DNA from: Ponticaulis profundi
GTDB taxonomy: Bacteria; Pseudomonadota; Alphaproteobacteria; Caulobacterales; Hyphomonadaceae
Reading direction: 5' to 3'
DNA: 64,000 nt
Assembly: GCF_042659465.1 (NCBI RefSeq)
Contig: NZ_JBHSSW010000066.1
Coordinates: forward strand, 310,001 to 374,000
Part shown: in pieces, positions 17,182 through 26,146 of the stretch
Layout: each line of letters starts with the position of its first letter
How positions within the stretch are numbered: the first letter of the stretch is position 1
Notes under the pieces: model-generated
Database searches by the model: none
Seen by the model: the letters and a program-made list of their open reading frames with translations, nothing else
Told to the model about the DNA's origin: nothing
Made by a program: the position numbers and the translations under genes

Positions 17182-18135
17182 ATGCCTGAACGATTCATGG
17201 ACCCAATTCTTGCCAACGCAATCATCCGCGCAACCGAGGCCGCAGCAATCGCGGCCTTCGATCTTGCGGGACGTGGAGACGAACAGCAGGCCGATCAGGC
17301 AGCTGTCGACGCCATGCGTGAAGCCCTCAATCAGATACCGATGCAGGGGCGCATCGTTATCGGCGAGGGCGAGCGCGATGAAGCACCCATGCTTTACATT
17401 GGCGAAGAGGTTGGCACGGGCGACGGCCCGGAAATCGACATTGCGCTAGACCCACTCGAAGGAACGACGCTGACAGCAAAGTGCATGCCGAATGCGCTTT
17501 CTGTGCTCGCAATCGCGCCTCGGGGCGGCATGCTGCATTCGCCTGACGTTTATATGGACAAGATTGCGGTTGGACCGGGTTATGAGCCGGGCCTTGTCAC
17601 CCTGGATCAGTCGCCGAGTGACAATGTGCTTGCTCTGGCAAAGGCCAAAGGTGTCGCGCCTGAAGATATCAGCGTCTGCATTCTCGACCGTCCGCGCCAT
17701 GAGAAAATCATCGAATCATGTCGATCAGTGGGCGCACGAGTCGTCCTGATTACGGATGGTGATATTGCCGGTGTGATCAACACGACAGACAAAGCGACCG
17801 GGATCGATATGTATCTTGGTCAGGGCGGCGCACCTGAAGGCGTTCTCGCTGCGTCTGCCATGAAATGTATTGGCGGCCAGATGGAGGGACGTCTCTTTTT
17901 CCGCAATGAAGACGAGAAAGCACGAGCCGCCCGCGCCGGAATCAAGGACTTTGGCCGGATTTATAAACTGGATGAGATGGTTTCACTGCCAACGGTATTC
18001 TGTGCCACAGGCGTAACACGTGGCGGTTTGCTGGATGGTGTCATTCGAAAGGATGGCCGCGTTGAAACCGAAACGCTCATCATGACGTCTTATGATGGGG
18101 CGACACGTCGCGTCAGGACCAGCCGTCCGCTATAA
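17182..18135 (+). CDS. glpX: class II fructose-1,6-bisphosphatase
   Basis: A 317-residue GlpX-type phosphatase of gluconeogenesis. The metal and phosphate motifs GEGERDEAPML, DPLEGTT, DGDIAGVIN and GQGGAPEGVLAA are complete. It is 20 bp after hom. The gene's end overlaps the longest open frame of recJ, but the likely recJ start is 7 bp beyond its stop, so the three genes form one run. Confidence 0.96.
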   Translation: MPERFMDPILANAIIRATEAAAIAAFDLAGRGDEQQADQAAVDAMREALNQIPMQGRIVIGEGERDEAPMLYIGEEVGTGDGPEIDIALDPLEGTTLTAKCMPNALSVLAIAPRGGMLHSPDVYMDKIAVGPGYEPGLVTLDQSPSDNVLALAKAKGVAPEDISVCILDRPRHEKIIESCRSVGARVVLITDGDIAGVINTTDKATGIDMYLGQGGAPEGVLAASAMKCIGGQMEGRLFFRNEDEKARAARAGIKDFGRIYKLDEMVSLPTVFCATGVTRGGLLDGVIRKDGRVETETLIMTSYDGATRRVRTSRPL

Positions 18136-18142
18136 CAATAGC

Positions 18143-19930
18143 ATGAATGCTGAAAACGAATCACGTGTCTCGAATGACCGAACGATTAGCTGTCGTGGTC
18201 TTTACTGGAACGGACCTGCCTTAGACCCGGAATCTGTATCCACCTTCGCCCGCGAAAGTGGACTTGATGACACCCTGAGTGCGTTGCTCCTGTCTCGCGG
18301 CGTATCTTCGGCCGATGTCGATGGGTTTCTGAACCCAAGCCTGAAGGCACTCTTTCCGGATCCTTCCAGCTTTGCGGATATGGATAAAGCGGCCAGCTTG
18401 ATCATTGACGGTTTGCTGTCGGGAAAGCGTATCGCGGTATTCGCGGATTATGATGTCGATGGCGCGACCAGCGCGGCGCAGCTGATCAAGTATTTTCGCC
18501 ACTTTGGGCAAGAGCTCGTCCTTTACGTGCCGGACCGTATCAAGGAAGGATATGGGCCTTCTGCGGATGCATTTCAGCATCTGAAGGATGAAGGGCTGGA
18601 CCTGGTCATCACTGTCGATTGCGGCGCCGCTGCGCTCGATGCGCTTGCGCATGCGGATCGTATCGACCTGCCTGTCGTCGTGCTGGATCACCATCTGATG
18701 CATGGAGCCGTTCCGGCCTGCGCAGCGCTCGTGAATCCAAATCGACCTGATTGTGCGTCGGGGCAGGGGCATCTGGCAGCAGCAGGCGTCGTGTTCGTGC
18801 TTCTTGCCGCGCTGAACCGTGAACTTCGCAAAAGAGGCAAAGCACCATCCGAGCTGCCGGACCTCTTCTCGTTTCTTGATCTGTGCGCGCTGGGTACGCT
18901 TTGCGATATGGCACCTCTGAAAGGCGTGAACCGAGCCTTCGTGGTGCAGGGGCTCAAAATCCTTCAACGCGATGAAAGTGTCGGCTTGCTGGCGCTCTCT
19001 CAGGTTTCAGGGCGAAGCGCGCCGCGCAGCGTCACCGATCTTACTTTTGGTATAGGGCCGCAGATGAATGCTGGCGGACGAATCGGTGATCCCTGGCTAG
19101 CAACGCGTCTTCTTGCGTCGGAGCGCATGGATGAAGCTCTTGGTATCGCTGAACAGCTCTTCTCGCTCAACGAAATCCGCAAGCAGGTCGAGCACGACAT
19201 TCTGCAGCAAGCGCGTCACCAGATCGAAAATACGCTGGCAGAGGCACCTGACACACAAATCCTCGTTGCATCAGGGGAAGGCTGGCATCCGGGAGTGATT
19301 GGTATCACGGCAGGCCGTCTGAAGGATGAGTTTCATCGCCCCGTTATCGTGATCGGCTGGGGAGAGGAGTTCGGTGAACTTGCAAAAGGGTCAGGCCGCT
19401 CTGTTCCTGGTATCAATCTCGGCAGCGCCATTTCGAAAGCTGCTGAGGCAGGCATTCTTGCCGCTGGCGGCGGACACGCCATGGCTGGCGGCCTGAGCGT
19501 TGAACGCAATCGAATCGATGAACTGCGGGGCTATCTGAATCAGAACCCAGAGTTATTCACAGAAGAATTGGCTCAGGCCCGCGAGGTCCAGATTGATGTC
19601 GACGTATTCGGATCGGCATTAGACATGAACCTCATCGAAATCATCGAAAAAGCAGGGCCATACGGCGCTGAATCGCCAAAACCACTGATCAGAATCAGGA
19701 ATGCCCGGGTCGAATTTTCGAAAATCATCGGAAAAAATCACAAAAAAGTCCTGTTGCATGACGGGACCGGGAAAATCGACGCTGTTGCCTGGCGGGTTGA
19801 TGGTCGCCCACTGGGTGATGTGCTCGTCAAAGACAACGTTATCGATGTGCTGGGCTATGTTGAACGCAACACCTGGCAGGGGCGAAGCAGTGTTCAGTTC
19901 GAAATTTTCGATGCAATTCACATAAAGTGA
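18143..19930 (+). CDS. recJ: single-strand-specific DNA exonuclease RecJ
   Basis: A 595-residue 5'-3' exonuclease of the DHH family used in recombination and mismatch repair. The metal-binding motifs are present: DYDVDG, VDCGA, DHH (VVLDHHLMHG) and the DHHA1 motif GGGHAMAGG, followed by a C-terminal OB-like part (HKKVLLHDGTGKIDAVAW). ATG 18143 is used instead of 18092 because the latter overlaps glpX. The tRNA-Glu promoter begins shortly after the stop. Confidence 0.95.
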   Translation: MNAENESRVSNDRTISCRGLYWNGPALDPESVSTFARESGLDDTLSALLLSRGVSSADVDGFLNPSLKALFPDPSSFADMDKAASLIIDGLLSGKRIAVFADYDVDGATSAAQLIKYFRHFGQELVLYVPDRIKEGYGPSADAFQHLKDEGLDLVITVDCGAAALDALAHADRIDLPVVVLDHHLMHGAVPACAALVNPNRPDCASGQGHLAAAGVVFVLLAALNRELRKRGKAPSELPDLFSFLDLCALGTLCDMAPLKGVNRAFVVQGLKILQRDESVGLLALSQVSGRSAPRSVTDLTFGIGPQMNAGGRIGDPWLATRLLASERMDEALGIAEQLFSLNEIRKQVEHDILQQARHQIENTLAEAPDTQILVASGEGWHPGVIGITAGRLKDEFHRPVIVIGWGEEFGELAKGSGRSVPGINLGSAISKAAEAGILAAGGGHAMAGGLSVERNRIDELRGYLNQNPELFTEELAQAREVQIDVDVFGSALDMNLIEIIEKAGPYGAESPKPLIRIRNARVEFSKIIGKNHKKVLLHDGTGKIDAVAWRVDGRPLGDVLVKDNVIDVLGYVERNTWQGRSSVQFEIFDAIHIK

Positions 19931-19940
19931 AAAATAGGGC

Positions 19941-19969
19941 TTGCATCCCAGAAAGCAGGTCTATATATC
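19941..19969 (+). promoter_or_regulatory. promoter of tRNA-Glu
   Basis: TTGCAT at 19941-19946, a 17-base spacer and TATATC at 19964-19969, ending 17 bases before the tRNA. The whole CTATATAT box is AT-rich in a GC-richer context. Confidence 0.6.
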
Positions 19970-19986
19970 CCGGTTCTCCACCGAGC

Positions 19987-20061
19987 GCGCCCTTCGTCTA
20001 TCGGTTAGGACGCCAGGTTTTCAACCTGGAAAGAGGGGTTCGATTCCCCTAGGGCGTGCCA
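19987..20061 (+). tRNA. tRNA-Glu (TTC)
   Basis: Acceptor GCGCCCT pairs with AGGGCGT (terminal G-U), and CCA is encoded. The anticodon arm is CCAGG-TTTTCAA-CCTGG with anticodon TTC, and the T arm reads GGGGTTCGATTCCCC. All stems close, 75 bases including CCA. Confidence 0.97.
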
Positions 20062-20142
20062 ACTTTCTCTTTCTCTCTGGTCATCCGAACAAGCTGTGCT
20101 AACCTTGGTCCATTGCGGACTTAGAGGGTAGTAAGTGGGGCT

Positions 20143-20664
20143 ATGAAGGAAGGCTTTCCTGATCAGGAAGCCGAAACAACTGACACCGAAAAACTGGAAC
20201 TTTCAGGCGTTGTGAAATGGTTCGACGCCGTCAAGGGGTATGGGTTCCTGACACCAGATCCGGCTCCCACGGTTGCACGTGGTGAAGACGTCATGGTGCA
20301 TGTCAGTTGTTTGCGGCAGGCTGGATTATCATCAATGGTCGAAGGAAGTCGCTTGTCTTGCGTTGCAATCCGGCGTGAACGCGGCTTGCAGGCGGTTGAG
20401 ATTCGATCCTACGAACCTGCAAAAATCGAGACGATCTCTTCCGGGGAAAGTGATCTCGAAACGGTGCAGGTGAAATGGTTTAACCGAGCAAAAGGTTACG
20501 GCTTCGTCGTGCGTCCGGACGAAGCCGAGAAAGACATTTTCATCCACATGGTCGCCGTCCGAAAGGCCGGTCTTGAAGACCTTCAGGAGGGTCAGCTGCT
20601 TCAGGCACAGATTCTTGACGGCCCGAAGGGCCAGCATGTCGAGTTTCTGAAGCTCGCGTCCTGA
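20143..20664 (+). CDS. cold-shock protein with two CSD domains
   Basis: A 173-residue protein with two OB-fold cold-shock domains, residues about 20-85 and 107-172. Both have RNP1-like KGYGF (VKWFDAVKGYGFLTP and VKWFNRAKGYGFVVR) and RNP2-like segments (VMVHVS and IFIHMV). Double-CSD proteins are common in alphaproteobacteria and bind single-stranded RNA or DNA as chaperones or antiterminators. The second copy is closer to the canonical CspA sequence. It stands alone between tRNA-Glu and the DUF192 gene. Confidence 0.92.
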   Translation: MKEGFPDQEAETTDTEKLELSGVVKWFDAVKGYGFLTPDPAPTVARGEDVMVHVSCLRQAGLSSMVEGSRLSCVAIRRERGLQAVEIRSYEPAKIETISSGESDLETVQVKWFNRAKGYGFVVRPDEAEKDIFIHMVAVRKAGLEDLQEGQLLQAQILDGPKGQHVEFLKLAS

Positions 20665-20741
20665 AGGCGACCAAGAGAAAGCACCATAGCCAGCAGCTGA
20701 GAATGCTTGCTGGCATTCGGCCTTCGCGCTAGGGATCAGTC

Positions 20742-21275
20742 ATGAAATACGTCTTGCCGCTGTTGCTGTCATCCGGTCTGGTGTTTGGTGCGTTTGCCCA
20801 GGACCAGGCGCAATCCTTGCCGGAATCCGAACTTGTGATCGTCACGGACGACGCTGAGACGACGATCACCGTCGAACTGGCTGACGATCCAGACGAACTG
20901 GCGACGGGCCTGATGTACCGCGATGGAATTGCAGCGGATCGCGGCATGCTGTTTGACTTTGGTGATCCGCGTGAAGCCAATATGTATATGCGGAATGTCT
21001 CCTTCGGCCTGGATATGCTGTTTCTTGACGAAGACGGCGAAGTTCTGGCGATCGCACAACATGTTCAGCCTTACTCAGAGCGCCTCATCAATCCTGGCAT
21101 ACCTGTGAAAGGGGTTCTGGAACTTGCTGCAGGGCAGGTGAAAGCCTTTGCCATTGAGCCGGGCGATATGGTTCAGCATCCAATGTTCAATTCAGATGTG
21201 AGCGAAGACATCATCGATCTGGATGTCGTTGAGCCGGAATCTGACACGTCAGACATCGATGTGACAGACGAATGA
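20742..21275 (+). CDS. DUF192 family exported protein
   Basis: A 177-residue protein with a cleavable signal peptide (cut near AFA-QD, about residue 20) and the DUF192 core, seen in ELADDPDELATGLMYRD, MLFDFGD, MYMRNVSFGLDMLFLDEDG and KGVLELAAGQ. The C-terminal 35 residues form an acidic tail. The family is widespread, periplasmic and of unknown function. Its stop overlaps the start of the thioesterase gene (ATGA), so they are translationally coupled. Confidence 0.88.
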   Translation: MKYVLPLLLSSGLVFGAFAQDQAQSLPESELVIVTDDAETTITVELADDPDELATGLMYRDGIAADRGMLFDFGDPREANMYMRNVSFGLDMLFLDEDGEVLAIAQHVQPYSERLINPGIPVKGVLELAAGQVKAFAIEPGDMVQHPMFNSDVSEDIIDLDVVEPESDTSDIDVTDE

Positions 21276-21709
21276 GCGATCCGTCAGGCGACATAGAATT
21301 TGTGCCGCCAGAAGGCTTTTTTGCGGATGCAGGTCGCGGTCCGTTCACAACGCATAATGGCCCGATCTATCGCAAGGATGACGGCCAGACACTGGAAGTC
21401 GGACTTCATATTCTTGAGCGTCACTGTAACGGACTGGGCTTTTTGCACGGCGGTATGATTTCTGCCTTTGCCGATGGTGCGCTGGCCTGGGCCGTCTGGA
21501 AAGCAACCAAGCGCTCGTCTGTCACGATGCGTTTGTCACTCGATTTTCTGGAAACCGTCCGAATCGGTGATTGGCTGGTCGCCAAGCCCCAACACATTGA
21601 AACAAGGGGCGAAATTGTTCACGTGGAGGCAGATCTTCTGCGTAATAACGAACAAATTGCGGCCCATGCAGTGGGTGTTTTCAATCTTCTGCGCCGAAAA
21701 GCAAAATGA
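21272..21709 (+). CDS. PaaI-type hotdog-fold thioesterase
   Basis: A 145-residue single-domain hotdog protein. The central helix with its HGGMISAFADGALAW motif (catalytic Asp/Glu position Asp) matches the PaaI/4HBT acyl-CoA thioesterases. The substrate is unknown. It overlaps the DUF192 gene by 4 bp. Confidence 0.87.
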   Translation: MSDPSGDIEFVPPEGFFADAGRGPFTTHNGPIYRKDDGQTLEVGLHILERHCNGLGFLHGGMISAFADGALAWAVWKATKRSSVTMRLSLDFLETVRIGDWLVAKPQHIETRGEIVHVEADLLRNNEQIAAHAVGVFNLLRRKAK

Positions 21710-21713
21710 CCCC

Positions 21714-21742
21714 TTGAGTTCGGCGCCAGACCGCATTATTCA
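21714..21742 (+). promoter_or_regulatory. promoter of tRNA-Pro
   Basis: TTGAGT at 21714-21719, a 17-base spacer and TATTCA at 21737-21742, ending 11 bases before the tRNA-Pro gene. It begins only 4 bp after the thioesterase stop. Confidence 0.5.
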
Positions 21743-21753
21743 GGGCGCCTCGT

Positions 21754-21830
<77 letters not shown>

Positions 21831-21849
21831 TTAGATTTAGAGGTTAGGT

Positions 21850-22158
21850 ATGGAAGCGCGTATCTACAGACCAGCTAAGACCGCCATGCAATCTGGCAAG
21901 GCAAAGTCGACAGACTGGATTTTGGAATACGTTACGCCGCCGTCCAGCCGGACCACAGACCCACTGATGGGCTGGGTTTCCAACAGCGACACGCGCTCTC
22001 AGGTAAAACTCACATTCGACACGCGCGATGAGGCAATTGCCTACGCAAAGCGTGAGAATCTCGTTTTCTCAGTGGAAGAGCCACGTGATGCCAAGCGCCT
22101 GGTGAAATCCTACAGCGCCAATTTTTCTGCGGACAGAAAACAACCCTGGACGCATTAG
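21850..22158 (+). CDS. NADH dehydrogenase subunit, NDUFS4/ETC complex I conserved region
   Basis: A 102-residue protein matching the accessory complex I subunit family shared by alphaproteobacteria and mitochondria. Recognisable are the N-terminal RIYRPAKTAMQSG, the central DPLMGWVSNSDTRSQVKLTFDTRDEAIAYA and the C-terminal basic KSYSANFSADRKQPWTH. It is placed between two tRNA genes, far from any nuo operon, which is usual for this subunit. It is probably transcribed with tRNA-Pro and tRNA-Arg. Confidence 0.92.
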   Translation: MEARIYRPAKTAMQSGKAKSTDWILEYVTPPSSRTTDPLMGWVSNSDTRSQVKLTFDTRDEAIAYAKRENLVFSVEEPRDAKRLVKSYSANFSADRKQPWTH

Positions 22159-22166
22159 GTCGCTCC

Positions 22167-22243
22167 GGCCCCTTAGCTCAACTGGATAGAGCACCGGACT
22201 TCTAATCCGACGGTTGCAGGTTCGAGTCCTGCAGGGGTCGCCA
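22167..22243 (+). tRNA. tRNA-Arg (TCT)
   Basis: Acceptor GGCCCCT pairs with AGGGGTC (one G-U), CCA encoded. The anticodon loop CTTCTAA gives anticodon TCT. The first anticodon-stem pair (27-43) is C-A, a mismatch, while the other four pairs hold. 77 bases. Confidence 0.95.
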
Positions 22244-22250
22244 TGCGCGG

Positions 22251-23423
22251 CTACGACGCCATTCTGTCAAACGCCTGTCGCAGGTCAGCTTTCAGGTCAT
22301 CGATTGATTCCAGCCCCACACTGACGCGAATGAGCGCGCCGCGGTCGCGGCTTTTCCAGTCCGGCGACTCGCTTCGTTTCAACTGAGGGTCACACGGGAT
22401 CATGAGGCTTTCAAAGCCACCCCATGAAAAACCGAAACCGAAAAGCTCTAGCGAATCGAAAAAGCGCTTCAATGCAGGTTTTTCAGCGGGCTTGAGCGTG
22501 AAGCCAAACAGGCCTGAGGCGCCGCTATAATAGCGTGTCCATATCTCGTGATCGGGATGTGATGCCAAAGCCGGGTGGTGTACGGTTTCAACAGCTGGGT
22601 GCTTTTCCAGCCAATGAGCGAGGTCGATGCCTTTTTGCCCTTGTTCCCGGATCCGTAGTTCCAGACTGCGTAGACCACGCTGGGCGAGATAGACGTCATC
22701 GGGTGACATGGAAATGCCCCAGTCAGAGGCTGTTTCGAACAGGCGTCTTTCGAACGTCCGGTCGTTTGTCATGACAGCTCCGCCAAAGCCATCGGAATGG
22801 CCTATGACATACTTTGTCAGCGCCTGAACTGAAGCTGTGAGCCCCCAGTCCAGCGGCTTGAAAAAGACGCCCGCAGACCAGGTGTTATCAAAGATGGTGA
22901 AGATATTTTCCTGGCGTGCGAGTTCAACAATCGGTTCGACATCATGCAGCTCGAATGTGAGCGAGCCAGGCCCCTCCAGAAAGATGGCTTTTGTATTTGG
23001 GCGGATCAGGCTTTTGAGTTGTTCGAGATCTCTCGGATTGAAAAAGCTTGCTTCAACACCCATCGCCTTGAGACGTCGCTCGCAGAAACGCCGTGTGGGC
23101 CCATAGACCGAATCAGACGCGATCAAATGGTCGCCCGCTTCGACCGCGGCAGCGAGCGCAAGGGCGCAGGCATTTAAGCCGCAACTTGCCAGCTGTGTGT
23201 AGGACGCGCCTTCAAGTTCACTCATCGCATCAGAAAGAACCTGATGAGATTTCAGGCCCATTCGTCCGTACAAAGACTTTGTGCCTGAATAGAGTTTATC
23301 AACGTCCTCAGTGAGAAGCGTTGAGGCACGCTGAATGGGCGGATTGACGGCCCCATCAAACGCGTCCGCAGATCTTGCAGCGTGAACCAGTCGCGTCGAA
23401 AGTTTTTTCCCGTCAGCGCTCAT
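22251..23423 (-). CDS. metC: cystathionine beta-lyase
   Basis: A 390-residue PLP enzyme of the Cys/Met metabolism family that cleaves cystathionine to homocysteine, pyruvate and ammonia. The PLP lysine is in LTKYVIGHSDGFGG, the phosphate-binding Tyr/Arg segment is LYGRMGLKSHQVL, and FDNTWSAGVFFKPL is the cofactor Asp region. The final GLESIDDLKADLRQAF is typical. It is the last gene of a three-gene sulfur run (cysK, sseA, metC) and its start overlaps the stop of sseA by 4 bp. Confidence 0.92.
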   Translation of the reverse strand: MSADGKKLSTRLVHAARSADAFDGAVNPPIQRASTLLTEDVDKLYSGTKSLYGRMGLKSHQVLSDAMSELEGASYTQLASCGLNACALALAAAVEAGDHLIASDSVYGPTRRFCERRLKAMGVEASFFNPRDLEQLKSLIRPNTKAIFLEGPGSLTFELHDVEPIVELARQENIFTIFDNTWSAGVFFKPLDWGLTASVQALTKYVIGHSDGFGGAVMTNDRTFERRLFETASDWGISMSPDDVYLAQRGLRSLELRIREQGQKGIDLAHWLEKHPAVETVHHPALASHPDHEIWTRYYSGASGLFGFTLKPAEKPALKRFFDSLELFGFGFSWGGFESLMIPCDPQLKRSESPDWKSRDRGALIRVSVGLESIDDLKADLRQAFDRMAS

Positions 23424-24271
23424 GCTGTCGCGATATCCGGGTTCGGCTGCGAAGCCCAGTCCGTCCAGGAGCCATCATATAGTGCAGCATCATCGCGCCC
23501 CAATCGGTGCAGCGCCAAGAGTATGAGAGCCGCGCTGACGCCTGAACCGCAACTTGTAACAAGGTGCGGCGCCGACAAGTGCGATCCAAGAATGTCTTCG
23601 AGCTCTTGTTTGGATTTCAGGCAGCCTGAGCTGTCGACCAGTGTGGTTGCCGGTGTGCTGAAAGATCCCGGAATGTGGCCGGAGGACAAACCTTCACGAG
23701 GTTCTGGATCCTTGCCAGAAAAACGTCCTTCAGGACGCGCATCCAGAATGGTCGTTTGCTCGTCCGAAGAGGCCTGCTGGACCTGAGTGAAATTCTTCAG
23801 GAGCTGGTTCTGGAACCGAACTGTAAAGTGTCGTTCGCCTGGAATAGGCGGCATGTCGTCAACAGGGCCGCCTGACGCTTCCCATGCCTGCCAGCCGCCA
23901 TCGAGGACCTTGATATCGGAATGTCCCATCACCCGGAACATCCACCACACGCGGGCAGAGGCCATAAAACCCGACCGGTCATAAACGACAAGCCTGTGCC
24001 CATCGCCAAGGCCCAGTTTTCTGACGCGGGAGGAAAACTTTTCGGGGCTCGGCAACATGTGCGGAAGGGAGCTGTCTTCGTCTGCGATGTCATCGATATC
24101 GAAATAGACCGCACCCGGAATATGCGCCTGTGAATAAAGACGCTTGGCAGCGCCGGGAGCAGAAGCCTCAGACCATGGCGGGATCCAGCTGGCATCAATG
24201 ACGCGAATGTCTGGCGATTCCAGATGAGATTTCAGCCAGTCGGCAGAGACCATAGGATCTTCAATGGGCAT
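23420..24271 (-). CDS. sseA: 3-mercaptopyruvate sulfurtransferase (two-domain rhodanese)
   Basis: A 283-residue protein with tandem rhodanese domains. The C-terminal active-site loop is CGSGVSA, the CGSGV-type loop that marks mercaptopyruvate rather than thiosulfate sulfurtransferase (which has CRKGVT). The N-terminal domain is inactive as usual. It transfers sulfur from 3-mercaptopyruvate to thiols or cyanide. It lies between metC (4 bp overlap) and cysK (17 bp gap). Confidence 0.92.
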   Translation of the reverse strand: MPIEDPMVSADWLKSHLESPDIRVIDASWIPPWSEASAPGAAKRLYSQAHIPGAVYFDIDDIADEDSSLPHMLPSPEKFSSRVRKLGLGDGHRLVVYDRSGFMASARVWWMFRVMGHSDIKVLDGGWQAWEASGGPVDDMPPIPGERHFTVRFQNQLLKNFTQVQQASSDEQTTILDARPEGRFSGKDPEPREGLSSGHIPGSFSTPATTLVDSSGCLKSKQELEDILGSHLSAPHLVTSCGSGVSAALILLALHRLGRDDAALYDGSWTDWASQPNPDIATA

Positions 24272-24288
24272 GGCTTTTCCTTTCCGGT

Positions 24289-25290
24289 TTAGGCCATCCA
24301 GGGCGGAATAGGCAGATCTTTCGAGCGCAGGAATTCTGGGTTGTACAGTTTGCTCTGATACCGGTTACCATAGTCGCACAGCACCGTTACAATGGTGTGG
24401 CCAGGCCCGAGCTCTTTTGCCATTTCGATCGCACCGGCAATATTCACACCGGCAGAGCCCCCAAGGCAGAGACCTTCTTCCTGCACCATGCTGAACAGTA
24501 TTTTCAGCGCGTCTGCGTCGTGAATACGATAGGCGAGGTCGACCTCTACATTTTCCAGATTGCCTGTAATACGTCCCTGACCGATGCCTTCGGTTATGGA
24601 CGTCCCCTCGGATTTCAGTTCGCCATCCTTATAATAGCCGTAGAGCGCAGCGCCGCCCGGGTCAGCGATGCCGATCTTGATGTCCTTGTTCCGTTCCTTG
24701 AGCGCCATTGAAACACCGCCCAATGTGCCACCAGATCCAACGGCGCAAATGAACCCATCTACTTTCCCATTGAGTTGATCATAGATCTCTGGGCCGGTGC
24801 CCTCATAATGCGCTTTGCGATTTGCTGTATTGTCGAACTGGTTCGCCCAGATTGCTCCATTTGGTTCAGTCTCATTCAGCTCTTCAGCCAACCGACCGGA
24901 ATAGCGCGCGTAATGGTTTGGGTTTGCGTATGGGACGGCGTCGACCTCAATCAGGGTCGCTCCCAGAATATTGATCGCGTCTCGCTTTTCCTGCGATTGG
25001 GTACGGGGGAAGACGATGACGGTCTTATAGCCCAACGCGTTTCCTACGAGTGCTAGCCCGATTCCGGTATTGCCTGCGGTTCCCTCGACAATGGTGCCGC
25101 CCGGACGAAGACGGCCTGACGCCTCGGCATCCCGGATAATGCCAAGTGCTGCACGGTCTTTGACGGATTGGCCGGGATTTAAAAACTCAGCTTTCCCGAG
25201 AATGGTGCAACCAGTTTCCTCCGATGCGCGTTTCAGCTTGATGAGTGGCGTATTGCCGATTGCGTCAACGACACTTTGGTGGATGGTCAT
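24289..25290 (-). CDS. cysK: cysteine synthase A
   Basis: A 333-residue O-acetylserine sulfhydrylase. The PLP lysine lies in PGQSVKDRAAL, followed by the Asn loop TAGNTGIGLA, the GSGGTLGGVS phosphate loop and LGGSAGVN. The sequence is of the longer alphaproteobacterial type, which may act on O-acetylserine or be a cystathionine beta-synthase relative; the former is the simpler reading. It is the first gene of the sulfur run and is divergent from the DUF6134 gene. Confidence 0.92.
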   Translation of the reverse strand: MTIHQSVVDAIGNTPLIKLKRASEETGCTILGKAEFLNPGQSVKDRAALGIIRDAEASGRLRPGGTIVEGTAGNTGIGLALVGNALGYKTVIVFPRTQSQEKRDAINILGATLIEVDAVPYANPNHYARYSGRLAEELNETEPNGAIWANQFDNTANRKAHYEGTGPEIYDQLNGKVDGFICAVGSGGTLGGVSMALKERNKDIKIGIADPGGAALYGYYKDGELKSEGTSITEGIGQGRITGNLENVEVDLAYRIHDADALKILFSMVQEEGLCLGGSAGVNIAGAIEMAKELGPGHTIVTVLCDYGNRYQSKLYNPEFLRSKDLPIPPWMA

Positions 25291-25456
25291 CTTCAGCGTC
25301 TCCCTGTTTCCGTCAGACTAGTGCGAGTGAACGGCCCTATCAATGGAATTTACCAATCCAGAGGCGCGTTGGTTTCGTAGAAGATAGGAAGCTGCATCGT
25401 CAAAGGAACCCGCTCTAAAGAGAGTTTAGAAATCCTCTAATCATCAGGAGAATCAG

Positions 25457-26122
25457 ATGCTTCCTGCCTTAAGACCCGTTATCGCCGCCTTCGTTCTCGC
25501 GCTGGCACCGCAATCTTTCGCCGAGCCGGATTCACAACTTCCCTGGTCTCCCTCAGATGGTGAAGTTCTTGATTTTGACGTGACTCGAAATGGGAAGTCC
25601 TTCGGTGAGCATACCGTCCGTTTCGCTGTGTCAGATGGCGAAATCAAAGTACGAAATGACATTGAGCTGGAAGCATCTCTGGGGCCAATCCGCATTTTCT
25701 ACTATGCCCATGAAAGCGATGAAATATGGGTCAATGGCCGCCTGTCACAGATGGACGGCGTCACAAAAAAGGATGGCGATACACTCACCCTCGATGTCGA
25801 AGCACAAGGTGACGTTCTCCTGGTAGACGGGTCTGGTTATGAAGGCGAGGTTCCCTCGGACATCGTGCCATCGAGCCATTGGAATCTGAACCAGATCAAA
25901 TCTCAAAAGATTTTGTCTTCTGAAAATGGTGAAATCCTCGACGTTAAAGTCGAAAAAGTCGGTACGGAAACCGTCAAAGTCGGTGACGAGACCCTGACGG
26001 CTGACCGCTACAGACTTGTGTCAGACCTCACCGTAGACCTCTGGTATGATCAATCTGGTCGTTGGGTAAAATGTCAGTTCGAGGCCCGCGGGCAATCGAT
26101 CGAATATCACCTCAAAGGGTAG
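25457..26122 (+). CDS. DUF6134-like exported protein
   Basis: A 221-residue protein with a signal peptide ending at SFA-EP (about residue 22). The mature domain (FDVTRNGKSFGEHTVRF, FYYAHESDEIWVNGRLSQMDG, LWYDQSGRWVKCQFEARG) matches, from memory, the DUF6134/DUF3108-like periplasmic beta-rich family. This family often lies next to the CFA-methyltransferase/DUF1365/FAD cluster, which here is convergent with it and starts 10 bp away. Function is unknown; a role near lipids of the envelope is a guess from context. Confidence 0.8.
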   Translation: MLPALRPVIAAFVLALAPQSFAEPDSQLPWSPSDGEVLDFDVTRNGKSFGEHTVRFAVSDGEIKVRNDIELEASLGPIRIFYYAHESDEIWVNGRLSQMDGVTKKDGDTLTLDVEAQGDVLLVDGSGYEGEVPSDIVPSSHWNLNQIKSQKILSSENGEILDVKVEKVGTETVKVGDETLTADRYRLVSDLTVDLWYDQSGRWVKCQFEARGQSIEYHLKG

Positions 26123-26123
26123 G

Positions 26124-26146
26124 GTCAGGCGCTAGGAGCGCCTGAC
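26124..26146. terminator. hairpin between two convergent genes
   Basis: GTCAGGCGCT at 26124-26133 and AGCGCCTGAC at 26137-26146 form a perfect 10 bp stem with a 3-base loop. It contains the stop codon of the minus-strand methyltransferase gene and follows the plus-strand stop by one base. T runs are absent or weak on both sides. Confidence 0.6.
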
